Shown one piece after another: positions 41,051-48,713 of a DNA stretch of 64,000 nt. Made by a program: the position numbers and the translations under genes. The stretch is from Hydrogenispora sp. (lineage in GTDB: Bacteria; Bacillota; UBA4882; UBA10575), in the NCBI GenBank assembly GCA_012837705.1, contig DUQQ01000008.1, forward strand, positions 1 through 64,000, written 5' to 3'. The notes under the pieces are model-generated. The model was not told the DNA's origin and ran no database searches. It saw nothing but the letters and a program-made list of their open reading frames with translations. The stretch's first letter is position 1; each line of letters begins with the position of its first letter.

Positions 41051-43573
41051 ATGGAGAACAGCAAGTCGAATCTTCCCGAGTTGTTAGCCCCTGCTGGCGA
41101 CTGGGAAACATTAAAGGTTGGCGTGGCCGCCGGTGCGGATGCGGTTTACGTTGGCGGGAAACTCTTTAGCGCCCGGCAGTTTGCCACTAACTTTGACCGT
41201 GATGAGCTCGCCAAAGCCGCCGATTACCTTCATCTGCGTGGCCGTAAACTGTACGTGACGGTCAACACCCTGATTAAACAGGAAGAAATCGATGATCTGT
41301 TAGACTACATGGATTTTTTGTCCACAATTGGAACGGATGCGGTAATCCTTCAGGATTTGGGCGCGCTTCATCTGATCCGCACATATTGGCCGCAACTACC
41401 GGTCCATGCTAGTACGCAGATGACGGTGCATGATGGGGCGGGGGTACGGATACTCCAGAAACTGGGTGTGGAAAGGGTGATTCTCTCCCGCGAACTGAGC
41501 TGGGAAGAGATTAAATCCATCCGTGAAGAGAACCATGTTGAAATTGAGGTTTTTGTCCACGGGGCGCTCTGTGTGGCCTATTCGGGGGCTTGCCTTTTTA
41601 GCAGTCTGGTAGGGGGACGGAGTGGAAACCGGGGACGTTGTGCCCAACCCTGCCGTCTAACCTATACTTTATACCAGACCACCGCCCACGGGAGGCCACT
41701 GCCCGTTTCGGAAAAAGAAAAACATCTACTTTCCCCGAAAGATATGGCGCTGATTACTGCTATTCCCCAATTAATCGAAGCCGGAGTTAGCTCGTTAAAG
41801 ATTGAGGGGCGGATGAAAGGCCCCGAATACGTGGGAACAGTCGTTAATAGTTATCGGAAAGCTTTGGACCGTTTTGGTGAAGTACCGGAGAAATTCCGGG
41901 TGCGAAAGGAAGAATTGAACGCCTTAACCACGGTCTTTAACCGGGGCTTATCCTCCGGTTATTTCCTGGGGGACCTTGGTCCTGCGTTAGTCAGTCCCGA
42001 GCGGCCGAACAACCGGGGGCGCTTTATTGGCCGGGTGAAAAGTTATGATGAGAAAAGAAAAAAATGCCTGATTAAACTGGAGGAAACACTGAGCGAAGGC
42101 GACGGTGTGGAAGTCTGGGTGAAAGTGGGCGGCCGTGTGGGCACGATCGTTGAAAACTTGACGGTCAACGGGAATAAAGTGGAAGAAGCTCCAGCCGGAG
42201 CGGAAGCATGGTTTGCTTTACCGCAGAAAGTAAAGCCCGGCGACCGGGTATTTCTTACTTCCTCCCAACGCTTGGGGGAAGAGATCCAACAAATGCTGCG
42301 CAATGATTATCCCGGGGCAAAACTCCCTTGTGACCTCGATGTCAAAGTTGCGCCCGGACAACCCCTGGTTTTAGCGATGGAAGGTTCAGGGGAGAAGGTA
42401 GAGGTTGCTTCGGCCGAAAAGGCGGAGACAGCGACGAAACATCCGTTAACCGAAGAAACCCTCCATCACCACCTGACCAGGTTGGGGGAGACTCCTTTCC
42501 GTGCTGCTCGCTTTTCAACGGTGATTGAAGGTAACCCAATTTTGCCTTTCAGCCAACTTAACCAGGTCCGGCGGGAAGCGGTTGCCCGCTTAAGTGAAAA
42601 AATCTTAAAACCGCACCGTCGGAATCCAATTAACCTTGGGAAAGTAAAAAGCCAGGTGGCAGAGGCGTTGAGACCGCAAAAACGCTCCGGTCCTTCTTTC
42701 TTAACCGTTTTTGCGGGGAACCTTGATCTTTTAAAGACGGCTCTAGATGCTGGGATACCGAGGGTGATCTTCGGGGGAGAGAGTTTTACCCCTGGTTTTC
42801 GATGGACAAGGGAGCATTTGGCTGCTGCGGTTGAACTGGCCCGCCGGGCTGGAGCGCAAGCCATCATTGCCCTGCCCCGGATCACCCGCGAGCGGGAGAA
42901 AAAGGCTATCGCCAATTACCTCCAGGTCAGCCATGATCTGCAACCCGATGGTTTTCTCGTTTCCCATCTGGGCAGCCTCCAATTGGTCTGTGACCTTTCG
43001 GATCTGCCCATTTATGCGAATCACTCTTTTCACTTTTTCAATCCTTTTACCCTGAAGCCCTTGCATAACTGGAACGTTACCGGGCTCACCCTCTCCCCGG
43101 AATTAACAAAGGGGGAAGTCTTTACCCTCATCGATAGTCCGGAGTTCAGCGGGTTTGAAGTGGAGCTTTTGGTCTTTGGTGCGCTTGAACTGATGATTTC
43201 CCAGTATTGTCCCATCGGGGCCTGGGTTGGGCGCAAGGAGCCCAAAGTCTGCCCCCGCCCCTGTACGCAGCGGCGTTATTTCTTGCGTGATCGGAAAAAC
43301 ATTGATTTTCCGGTCCTTACTGATGAGTTTTGCCGCATGCATTTACTAAATAGCAGGTATCTTTCGTTACTCCGCGAACTTGAAGCTTTAAAAGACAAAC
43401 GACTTAGTTTACGCTTGGAGCTACGCCACCAAAACCCGAAAGTGGCGGCCAAGGTGATTCAGTTGTTTCAGCAGGGTCTTGCGGGCGGTGCGACCGCAGC
43501 CGACCAAGCCACTCTGGAATCATTTCTTGATCAAGGACTGACGCGCGGCCATTTTTACCGTGGAGTTGAATAA
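41051..43573 (+). CDS. U32 family peptidase, long form (RlhA/YrrO-like)
   Basis: An 840-residue U32 family protein. The N-terminal catalytic-type domain shows ELLAPAGDWETLKVGVAAGADAVY (part), then HASTQMTV, FVHGALCVAYSGACLFSS and GRSGNRGRCAQPCR, with the cysteines likely to hold an Fe-S cluster as proposed for U32 proteins in RNA hydroxylation (RlhA, TrhP). A second half contains the DUF3656-type domain and a further cysteine group (QYCPIGAW, VCPRPCTQRR). Whether it modifies rRNA or tRNA, or acts as a peptidase, cannot be decided here. The ribosome site is weak. Confidence 0.88.
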   Translation: MENSKSNLPELLAPAGDWETLKVGVAAGADAVYVGGKLFSARQFATNFDRDELAKAADYLHLRGRKLYVTVNTLIKQEEIDDLLDYMDFLSTIGTDAVILQDLGALHLIRTYWPQLPVHASTQMTVHDGAGVRILQKLGVERVILSRELSWEEIKSIREENHVEIEVFVHGALCVAYSGACLFSSLVGGRSGNRGRCAQPCRLTYTLYQTTAHGRPLPVSEKEKHLLSPKDMALITAIPQLIEAGVSSLKIEGRMKGPEYVGTVVNSYRKALDRFGEVPEKFRVRKEELNALTTVFNRGLSSGYFLGDLGPALVSPERPNNRGRFIGRVKSYDEKRKKCLIKLEETLSEGDGVEVWVKVGGRVGTIVENLTVNGNKVEEAPAGAEAWFALPQKVKPGDRVFLTSSQRLGEEIQQMLRNDYPGAKLPCDLDVKVAPGQPLVLAMEGSGEKVEVASAEKAETATKHPLTEETLHHHLTRLGETPFRAARFSTVIEGNPILPFSQLNQVRREAVARLSEKILKPHRRNPINLGKVKSQVAEALRPQKRSGPSFLTVFAGNLDLLKTALDAGIPRVIFGGESFTPGFRWTREHLAAAVELARRAGAQAIIALPRITREREKKAIANYLQVSHDLQPDGFLVSHLGSLQLVCDLSDLPIYANHSFHFFNPFTLKPLHNWNVTGLTLSPELTKGEVFTLIDSPEFSGFEVELLVFGALELMISQYCPIGAWVGRKEPKVCPRPCTQRRYFLRDRKNIDFPVLTDEFCRMHLLNSRYLSLLRELEALKDKRLSLRLELRHQNPKVAAKVIQLFQQGLAGGATAADQATLESFLDQGLTRGHFYRGVE

Positions 43574-43579
43574 TAATGA

Positions 43580-43608
43580 TTTACACATCTTCTGAACTGT
43601 GATAAAAT
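43580..43608 (+). promoter_or_regulatory. promoter of rpsO-pnp
   Basis: TTTACA, 17-base spacer, TAAAAT with an extended -10 TG. It leaves a leader of about 120 bases before rpsO, which contains a small hairpin GAGTTT/AAACTC and GC-rich segments, possible site of S15 autoregulation. Confidence 0.6.
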
Positions 43609-43734
43609 TTATTTTGGAGTTTCTCGCCAAAACTCTAAACGAAAAAAGCGTAAATGCCACCCCTTTCTGGGATTACCGTTACCTCCGGCGGGATTCTCGG
43701 ATTGGAGGGCTAAGAATTTAAGGAGGTGAAACAA

Positions 43735-44001
43735 GTGCTGACTCTGGAGAAGAAGGCCGAAATTATTGCCAAATATCGCCTGCACGAGGGCGACACCGGT
43801 TCTCCCGAAGTTCAAATTGCGATTCTGACGGAAAGAATAAACTACCTTACCGAGCACTTAAAGGTCCATAAGAAGGATCACCACTCGCGGCGTGGTTTAT
43901 TAAAGATGGTCGGTCAGCGCCGTGGTTTGTTGAATTATCTCTACAAGACCGACATCCAACGGTACCGTTCGATCATTGAACGTCTCGGGTTGCGCAAATA
44001 A
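43735..44001 (+). CDS. rpsO: 30S ribosomal protein S15
   Basis: Primary 16S rRNA-binding protein of the small subunit. 88 residues. The ORF track begins inside the ribosome site AAGGAGGTGA; GTG 43735, five bases after it, gives the normal N-terminus [11 protein letters not shown]. Signatures [19 protein letters not shown] (part), [19 protein letters not shown] and [12 protein letters not shown] are complete. pnp follows downstream, as in most bacteria. Confidence 0.97.
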   Translation: MLTLEKKAEIIAKYRLHEGDTGSPEVQIAILTERINYLTEHLKVHKKDHHSRRGLLKMVGQRRGLLNYLYKTDIQRYRSIIERLGLRK

Positions 44002-44009
44002 AGAAAAGG

Positions 44010-44034
44010 AAGCGGGGGCTCCCCGCTTTTCTTT
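44010..44034 (+). terminator. terminator-like hairpin between rpsO and pnp
   Basis: Eight-base-pair stem AAGCGGGG-GCT-CCCCGCTT followed by TTCTTTC. It would lower read-through into pnp or act as a processing hairpin. Confidence 0.75.
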
Positions 44035-44116
44035 CTGTATTTGGTCATAATAATAAAAACAGTATACCCGGCTCCCAAGAGCATGTTTGGAGAAGGGTAG
44101 AAAGGGGGATTATTTA

Positions 44117-46219
44117 TTGAAGAAATACCAAATTGACCTGGCCGGTCGACCTTTAATTGTCGAAATAGACAAAGTAGCAAAACAAGCGAATGGTGCTGCT
44201 CTGGTCAGGTATGGGGACACGGTAGTCTTAGTTACTGCTGTGGTTTCAGCCCAACCCCGTGAGGGGATCGATTTTTTTCCGTTGTTAGTGGATTATGAAG
44301 AAAGGCTTTATGCGGTGGGGAAAATTCCCGGTAGCTTCCTCCGGCGGGAAGGACGGCCAACCGAAAATGCCATCTTGGCCGCCCGGACGATCGACCGACC
44401 GATTCGGCCTTTATTCCCAAAAGGTTTCCGCAATGATGTTCAGGTGGTCGCGACCGTTTTATCGGTTGATCCGGATAATCCGGCCGATACCACAGCAATG
44501 ATCGGGGCTTCGATCGCCCTTTCCATTTCGGAGATTCCTTTCCAAGGTCCGGTCGCCGGCTTACACGTGGGACGGGTGGACGGAAAACTGATCGTCAATC
44601 CCACGGCGGAACAAGCCGCCAAAAGTGACCTGGATCTGATTATCGCCGGAACGAAAGACGCGATTATGATGGTGGAAGCCGGCGCTAATGAAGTTACGGA
44701 AGAAGATATCCTCGAGGCCATTCTTTTCGGCCATGAAGAGATCAAAAAGCTCGTTGCCTTCCAGGAAGAGATCAAAGCGGAAATTGGTAAACCGCAAATG
44801 GAGGTAGAAGCTTCCGAACCGGATCCACAGATCTACGTGGCGGTAAAGGAATTCTGTGCAGCGAAAATATCGGAGGCTTTACGGACCGGTGATAAACTAA
44901 AAAGAGAAGCACAGGTTGATCAGGTGAAAGAAGAGGCTCATCAGCACTTTGCGGCCGAATTTGGGGAAGAAACCTATGCCGAAAAAGCCCGCGATATCAG
45001 TGAGGTCCTTGATACCCTGATCAAAGAAGAAGTACGCCGTATGATCGTGGAGGAGCAGGTGCGTGTGGACGGGCGGGCTTTGGATGAAATTCGCCCCATC
45101 TCCTGTGAAGTAGGGCTCCTTCCGCGGACGCATGGATCCGGCCTCTTTACCCGTGGACAAACCCAGGTCCTTTCCGTTGTCACTTTAGGGCGGATCAGTG
45201 AAGAGCAGATTCTGGATGGTTTGGATGATGCGGAGACCAAACGCTACATACACCATTATAACTTCCCCGCATACAGTGTGGGTGAAGTAAAACCAGTCCG
45301 GGGTCCTGGACGCCGCGAGATTGGACACGGTGCTTTAGCCGAACGCGCGCTGGTCCCGATGATTCCTTCGGAAGAAGATTTTCCCTATACCATCCGGGTT
45401 GTTTCGGAAGTGGTTGAATCAAACGGCTCAACTTCCCAGGCTAGTGTCTGCGGAAGCACACTTGCCTTGATGGATGCGGGGGTTCCAATTAAGAAACCAG
45501 TTGCTGGCGTGGCTATGGGTCTAGTTAAATACCAGGACCAAATCCGGATCCTCACCGATATCCAAGGGTTGGAAGATCATTTGGGGGACATGGACTTTAA
45601 AGTAGCGGGAACGAAAGACGGCATCACTGCCATCCAAATGGATATGAAGATTTCCGGTATTTCCCGCGAGATTCTCCAACAAGCTTTGGAGCAAGCCAGA
45701 AAAGGGCGGTTATTTATCCTTGACAAAATGCTTGCGGTAATCGACAAACCACGGGCCGACTTGTCGCCCTTTGCCCCACGGATGATCACTTTCGAAATTG
45801 ATCCCGATAAGATCCGTGATGTGATTGGACCTGGTGGTAAAACCATCCGCAAAATCATTGAAGAAACCGGCGTCGATATTGATATCGAAGACGACGGGCG
45901 CGTCTTTATTACCTCTGTGGACAGCACCGCTGGGGAAAAGGCGAAAGCCATTATCGACCGGTTAACCAGCGATGTGGAAGTCGGAAAAACCTATTTGGGG
46001 AAAGTAGTCCGGTTGATGAACTTTGGGGCCTTTGTCGAGATCCTTCCGGGGAAAGAAGGTTTGGTCCACATCTCGCAACTGGATAAGGAACGGGTGGCCA
46101 AGGTAGAAGATGTCGTCCAGGTTGGTGATGAGATTTTGGTCAAAGTCATTGAGATCGACAAGCTAGGCCGCATTAATCTCTCCCGCAAAGTACTCCTCCT
46201 TGACCAGGACCGAAACTAA
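44117..46219 (+). CDS. pnp: polyribonucleotide nucleotidyltransferase (PNPase)
   Basis: Trimeric 3'-5' phosphorolytic exoribonuclease of RNA turnover. TTG 44117, eight bases after AAAGGGGG, gives 700 residues and the family N-terminus [12 protein letters not shown]; the longer track ORF is not needed. Two RNase PH domains (first with [12 protein letters not shown], second with [14 protein letters not shown] and [17 protein letters not shown]), an alpha domain between them, then KH ([20 protein letters not shown]) and S1 ([20 protein letters not shown]) domains at the C-terminus. A terminator follows. Confidence 0.97.
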   Translation: MKKYQIDLAGRPLIVEIDKVAKQANGAALVRYGDTVVLVTAVVSAQPREGIDFFPLLVDYEERLYAVGKIPGSFLRREGRPTENAILAARTIDRPIRPLFPKGFRNDVQVVATVLSVDPDNPADTTAMIGASIALSISEIPFQGPVAGLHVGRVDGKLIVNPTAEQAAKSDLDLIIAGTKDAIMMVEAGANEVTEEDILEAILFGHEEIKKLVAFQEEIKAEIGKPQMEVEASEPDPQIYVAVKEFCAAKISEALRTGDKLKREAQVDQVKEEAHQHFAAEFGEETYAEKARDISEVLDTLIKEEVRRMIVEEQVRVDGRALDEIRPISCEVGLLPRTHGSGLFTRGQTQVLSVVTLGRISEEQILDGLDDAETKRYIHHYNFPAYSVGEVKPVRGPGRREIGHGALAERALVPMIPSEEDFPYTIRVVSEVVESNGSTSQASVCGSTLALMDAGVPIKKPVAGVAMGLVKYQDQIRILTDIQGLEDHLGDMDFKVAGTKDGITAIQMDMKISGISREILQQALEQARKGRLFILDKMLAVIDKPRADLSPFAPRMITFEIDPDKIRDVIGPGGKTIRKIIEETGVDIDIEDDGRVFITSVDSTAGEKAKAIIDRLTSDVEVGKTYLGKVVRLMNFGAFVEILPGKEGLVHISQLDKERVAKVEDVVQVGDEILVKVIEIDKLGRINLSRKVLLLDQDRN

Positions 46220-46224
46220 AAGAG

Positions 46225-46253
46225 AACCGAGAGGAAATTCTCGGTTTTTTTTA
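46225..46253 (+). terminator. intrinsic terminator after pnp
   Basis: Perfect eight-base-pair stem AACCGAGA-GGAAAT-TCTCGGTT followed by an eight-T run. Confidence 0.88.
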
Positions 46254-46320
46254 TTGTATTCACAATAGGATTAAAGCCGCTCATATATTAATATAAAGAC
46301 AACAGAGAGGAGGAAGGAGA

Positions 46321-46491
46321 ATAACCCCTTGGTCCCACCTTAAACGTTACGGACGGATGCTACTTTTGGGTATCACCCTGCTTTCCTTAGTTAAGTGTTT
46401 AATCTTCCCCAATGCCCTGGATGTCATCATCTTGGTCGGACTCTTATTCCTCGACGGAATCATCTTTCTAGGCAACGCAAAAGGCCTCTAA
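46321..46491 (+). CDS. hypothetical 56-residue membrane protein with apparent ATA start
   Basis: An ORF not in the track. A strong site AGAGGAGG lies exactly seven bases before ATA 46321; the frame then stays open for 56 codons: TPWSHLKRYGRMLLLGITLL, then two hydrophobic segments (MLLLGITLLSLVKCLIF and VIILVGLLFLDGIIFLG) and ends NAKGL. The first in-frame ATG (46357) would give 44 residues but has no good ribosome site. Gene-like features are the ribosome site, the two helices and terminators on both sides (weak G-rich hairpin and T run at 46480-46508). No homolog is recognised. Confidence 0.45.
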   Translation: MTPWSHLKRYGRMLLLGITLLSLVKCLIFPNALDVIILVGLLFLDGIIFLGNAKGL

Positions 46492-46552
46492 AACGGGGCT
46501 TTTTTTTCTTTTAATGCAGCGAGGGATGGGTTTACCTTTTGTTTAAAAAGGC

Positions 46553-46581
46553 TTGACAAATCCAGTAAATTGGGGCATGAT
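46553..46581 (+). promoter_or_regulatory. promoter of the mra cluster
   Basis: TTGACA, 17-base spacer, CATGAT. The -10 region overlaps the first of the phased TGGNN repeats, so MraZ binding would block or alter it. Confidence 0.6.
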
Positions 46582-46625
46582 GGATAGTGGAGAGACAAAG
46601 TGGAGCGAAATGGAGTGAAATGGAG
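46571..46625 (+). promoter_or_regulatory. MraZ operator: phased TGGNN repeats
   Basis: TGGAGCGAAA, TGGAGTGAAA and TGGAGAAGAG stand at exact 10-base spacing (46601, 46611, 46621), with TGGGG at 46571 and TGGAT at 46581 in the same phase and one further TGGAG at 46588. MraZ is known to bind TGGGN repeats with 5-base spacers ahead of its own gene. Confidence 0.75.
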
Positions 46626-46642
46626 AAGAGGGTGAAGCGGTT

Positions 46643-47074
46643 TTGTTTATGGGGGAATACCAACATTCCTTAGATGACAAGGGGCGCCTCATCATCCCCG
46701 CTAAACTAAGGGAAGGGTTGGGGGAGAAGTTCATTCTCACCCGTGGACTTGACCGTTCGCTTTTTGTTTATCCTCTTTCCGAGTGGGAAACCATAGAAGA
46801 AAGAATGAAATCTTTACCGACCACGCAGGCTGATACCCGTGCTTTCGTCCGGATGTTCTTTTCTGGAGCGGTTGAATGTGAACCGGACAAGCAGTGGCGG
46901 ATTTCAATTCCCCCTAACCTTCGTACCTACGCCCAGATTGATAAAGACCTTTATATTCTCGGTGTTTCAACGAGAATTGAGATTTGGGCCCGGGAGGTCT
47001 GGGAGGCATATGCGGCGCAAGCGGAGGACTCTTACGAAGCTTTGGCCGAAACGATTGTTGGGATTGGGATCTAA
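46643..47074 (+). CDS. mraZ: transcriptional regulator MraZ
   Basis: Ring-forming DNA-binding protein that controls the division and cell wall cluster. 143 residues. Two MraZ repeats: GEYQHSLDDKGRLIIPAKLR (first) and a second near FFSGAVECEPDKQWRISIPP, each with the DxxGR-type core (second DKQWR). TTG 46643 gives MFMGEYQH as in B. subtilis; GGGTG lies nine bases upstream. The phased repeats just upstream make autoregulation likely. Confidence 0.96.
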   Translation: MFMGEYQHSLDDKGRLIIPAKLREGLGEKFILTRGLDRSLFVYPLSEWETIEERMKSLPTTQADTRAFVRMFFSGAVECEPDKQWRISIPPNLRTYAQIDKDLYILGVSTRIEIWAREVWEAYAAQAEDSYEALAETIVGIGI

Positions 47075-47082
47075 AACCTTGC

Positions 47083-47155
47083 TCCGGCTGGCAACCGTCC
47101 GCACACGTGAAATGATGAAAAGCAAAGCCGGGGGGTGACAAGCCCCGAAGCCGGA
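47083..47155 (+). other. GC-rich structured segment between mraZ and rsmH
   Basis: The 170-base gap contains an outer pair TCCGGCT (47083-47089) / AGCCGGA (47149-47155) enclosing a hairpin CGGGG-N9-CCCCG (47129-47147) and the single-strand-like stretch AGCAAAGCC. There is no T run and no ORF of note. It could be a leader structure acting on rsmH expression; I do not match it to a known family. Confidence 0.4.
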
Positions 47156-47245
47156 CTTGAGCTGTTCATTCACCGCAGCCCTTCTCGCGCTGGGAGAATG
47201 ACAGACTGATATTCTCCAGGTGGTTGAAGAAGAGGAAGGTTACAT

Positions 47246-48187
47246 ATGGAAGAAGTCAGGCACCAACCGGTGATGCCGGTGGAGGTAATCCAGTATCTTG
47301 ACCCCCAACCGGGTGAAGTTATTGTCGATGGGACGATCGGTTTAGGGGGACATAGTCGATTAATCGCTGCGCGGTTGGGGACCGAAGGCACCCTTATTGG
47401 GATTGATCAAGACGGGTCGTCCTTGGCGATTGCCCGCGAAAACCTGGCTTTTTTCTCGGGGCAACTGGTCCTTTTCCATGATAATTTCCGTAATATTGGG
47501 TCAATTGTTCGCCAATCGTTCCCGCAGGGAATCGATGGTCTGCTACTTGATCTCGGGGTCTCATCCCCCCAACTTGATCAGGGGGAGAGGGGGTTCTCCT
47601 ATCAACAAAAGGCCGCTTTGGATATGCGGATGAATCCTGAACAACCCTTCTCCGCAGCGGATCTGGTCAATACTTATTCGCAGGCCGAGTTAACGCGGGT
47701 GATCCGGGAGTACGGTGAAGAGCGGTGGGCCAGTCGGATTGCCCAGTTTATTGTGGAAGCACGAAAAAAAACACCATTGACGACCACTGATCAGTTGGTC
47801 GAGGTGATTAAAGCAGCAATTCCTGCTGGTGCCCGGCGTACCGGACCCCATCCGGCCCGACGTACCTTTCAAGCAATTCGGATCGCCGTAAACCAAGAGT
47901 TAGAAGCCCTCCAGGAAGGCCTTGAGGCCGGAATCGCTTCTCTAAAACCAGGCGGTAGAATAGTCGTAATCAGTTTCCACTCCTTAGAAGATCGGATTGT
48001 GAAAAAAACATTTCGCCAGAAAGCAAAGGCCTGTAACTGTCCTCCTACGCTTCCTGTTTGCCAGTGTGCGGGAAAACCGGAACTGAAGATCTTAACCTCG
48101 CATCCGGTGGTCCCAACCGCCGAAGAGAGCCAAACGAATCCACGTAGTAGAAGCGCCAAACTTCGAGCCGCCTATAAACTGGTCTAG
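47246..48187 (+). CDS. rsmH: 16S rRNA (cytosine-1402-N4)-methyltransferase RsmH
   Basis: SAM-dependent methylation of C1402 in the ribosomal P site. 313 residues. Signatures: HQPVMPVEVIQYLDP, SAM-binding VDGTIGLGGHS, LLLDLGVSSPQLDQGERGFSY (part), and C-terminal ISFHSLEDRIVKKTFR. GAGGAAGG lies upstream of ATG. Second gene of the mra cluster, followed closely by an FtsL-like gene. Confidence 0.97.
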   Translation: MEEVRHQPVMPVEVIQYLDPQPGEVIVDGTIGLGGHSRLIAARLGTEGTLIGIDQDGSSLAIARENLAFFSGQLVLFHDNFRNIGSIVRQSFPQGIDGLLLDLGVSSPQLDQGERGFSYQQKAALDMRMNPEQPFSAADLVNTYSQAELTRVIREYGEERWASRIAQFIVEARKKTPLTTTDQLVEVIKAAIPAGARRTGPHPARRTFQAIRIAVNQELEALQEGLEAGIASLKPGGRIVVISFHSLEDRIVKKTFRQKAKACNCPPTLPVCQCAGKPELKILTSHPVVPTAEESQTNPRSRSAKLRAAYKLV

Positions 48188-48209
48188 GTTAGGAAAGGAG
48201 AGCATAAAA

Positions 48210-48692
48210 ATGATCAGGGCAAGTGCGAGAAGATTAACACCCGATCCTCCTCCTAAGGTGCGCACCAAGAAAGTCAGAAAAGTTACCATCAATATGGAAC
48301 AAGTCCGAAAAGTTCTTCGGGTGGGTGGGTTGTTTGTTGTTTTAACGTTAGCAAACGCTTCAATCCAGGCGCTTGTGGCCCAAACCCAGTACCACTTGAA
48401 GGAAGTCCAGGCGGAAATACAGGTGGTGGACCAAAAAATTGGTTGGCTCCAGTATGAGCTAGCCAGCCACCTTTCACAACAACAAATTGCGCGGTTATCG
48501 CGAGAGCGGGAAGAGACGAATCAGAAGGAAGAGAAGGCCCTTGCCCATCATTCACCAAGTCTTGTTCTCCCGCCGACCGTTTTGAAAATTGATCCGGCCA
48601 CCCCGCTTCCGGAAAAAACCCTATCGGCAAAGCTTTATGAGTGGGTGTCCGGAATGGGACGTACCTTAGCCGAAGGAGTACTTGCGGAGTGA
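48210..48692 (+). CDS. ftsL: FtsL-like septum protein
   Basis: A 160-residue protein with a basic cytoplasmic N-terminus, one membrane helix (VGGLFVVLTLANASIQALVAQ) and an extracytoplasmic coiled coil (HLKEVQAEIQVVDQKIGWLQ). Sequence identity to known FtsL is weak, as usual for this family, and the call rests on topology and position between rsmH and the PBP gene. A C-terminal region of about 50 residues past the coiled coil is somewhat longer than in typical FtsL. AAAGGAG upstream of ATG. Confidence 0.75.
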   Translation: MIRASARRLTPDPPPKVRTKKVRKVTINMEQVRKVLRVGGLFVVLTLANASIQALVAQTQYHLKEVQAEIQVVDQKIGWLQYELASHLSQQQIARLSREREETNQKEEKALAHHSPSLVLPPTVLKIDPATPLPEKTLSAKLYEWVSGMGRTLAEGVLAE

Positions 48693-48713
48693 AAAGTTAG
48701 GGGAGGTATCCTG

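Noticed and set aside
47083-47155. Possible c-di-GMP (GEMM-I) riboswitch, because of GGCAACC and GCAAAGCC
   Set aside because: The GNRA hairpin between the two strings and the terminal P2/receptor parts are missing, so the match is probably chance.
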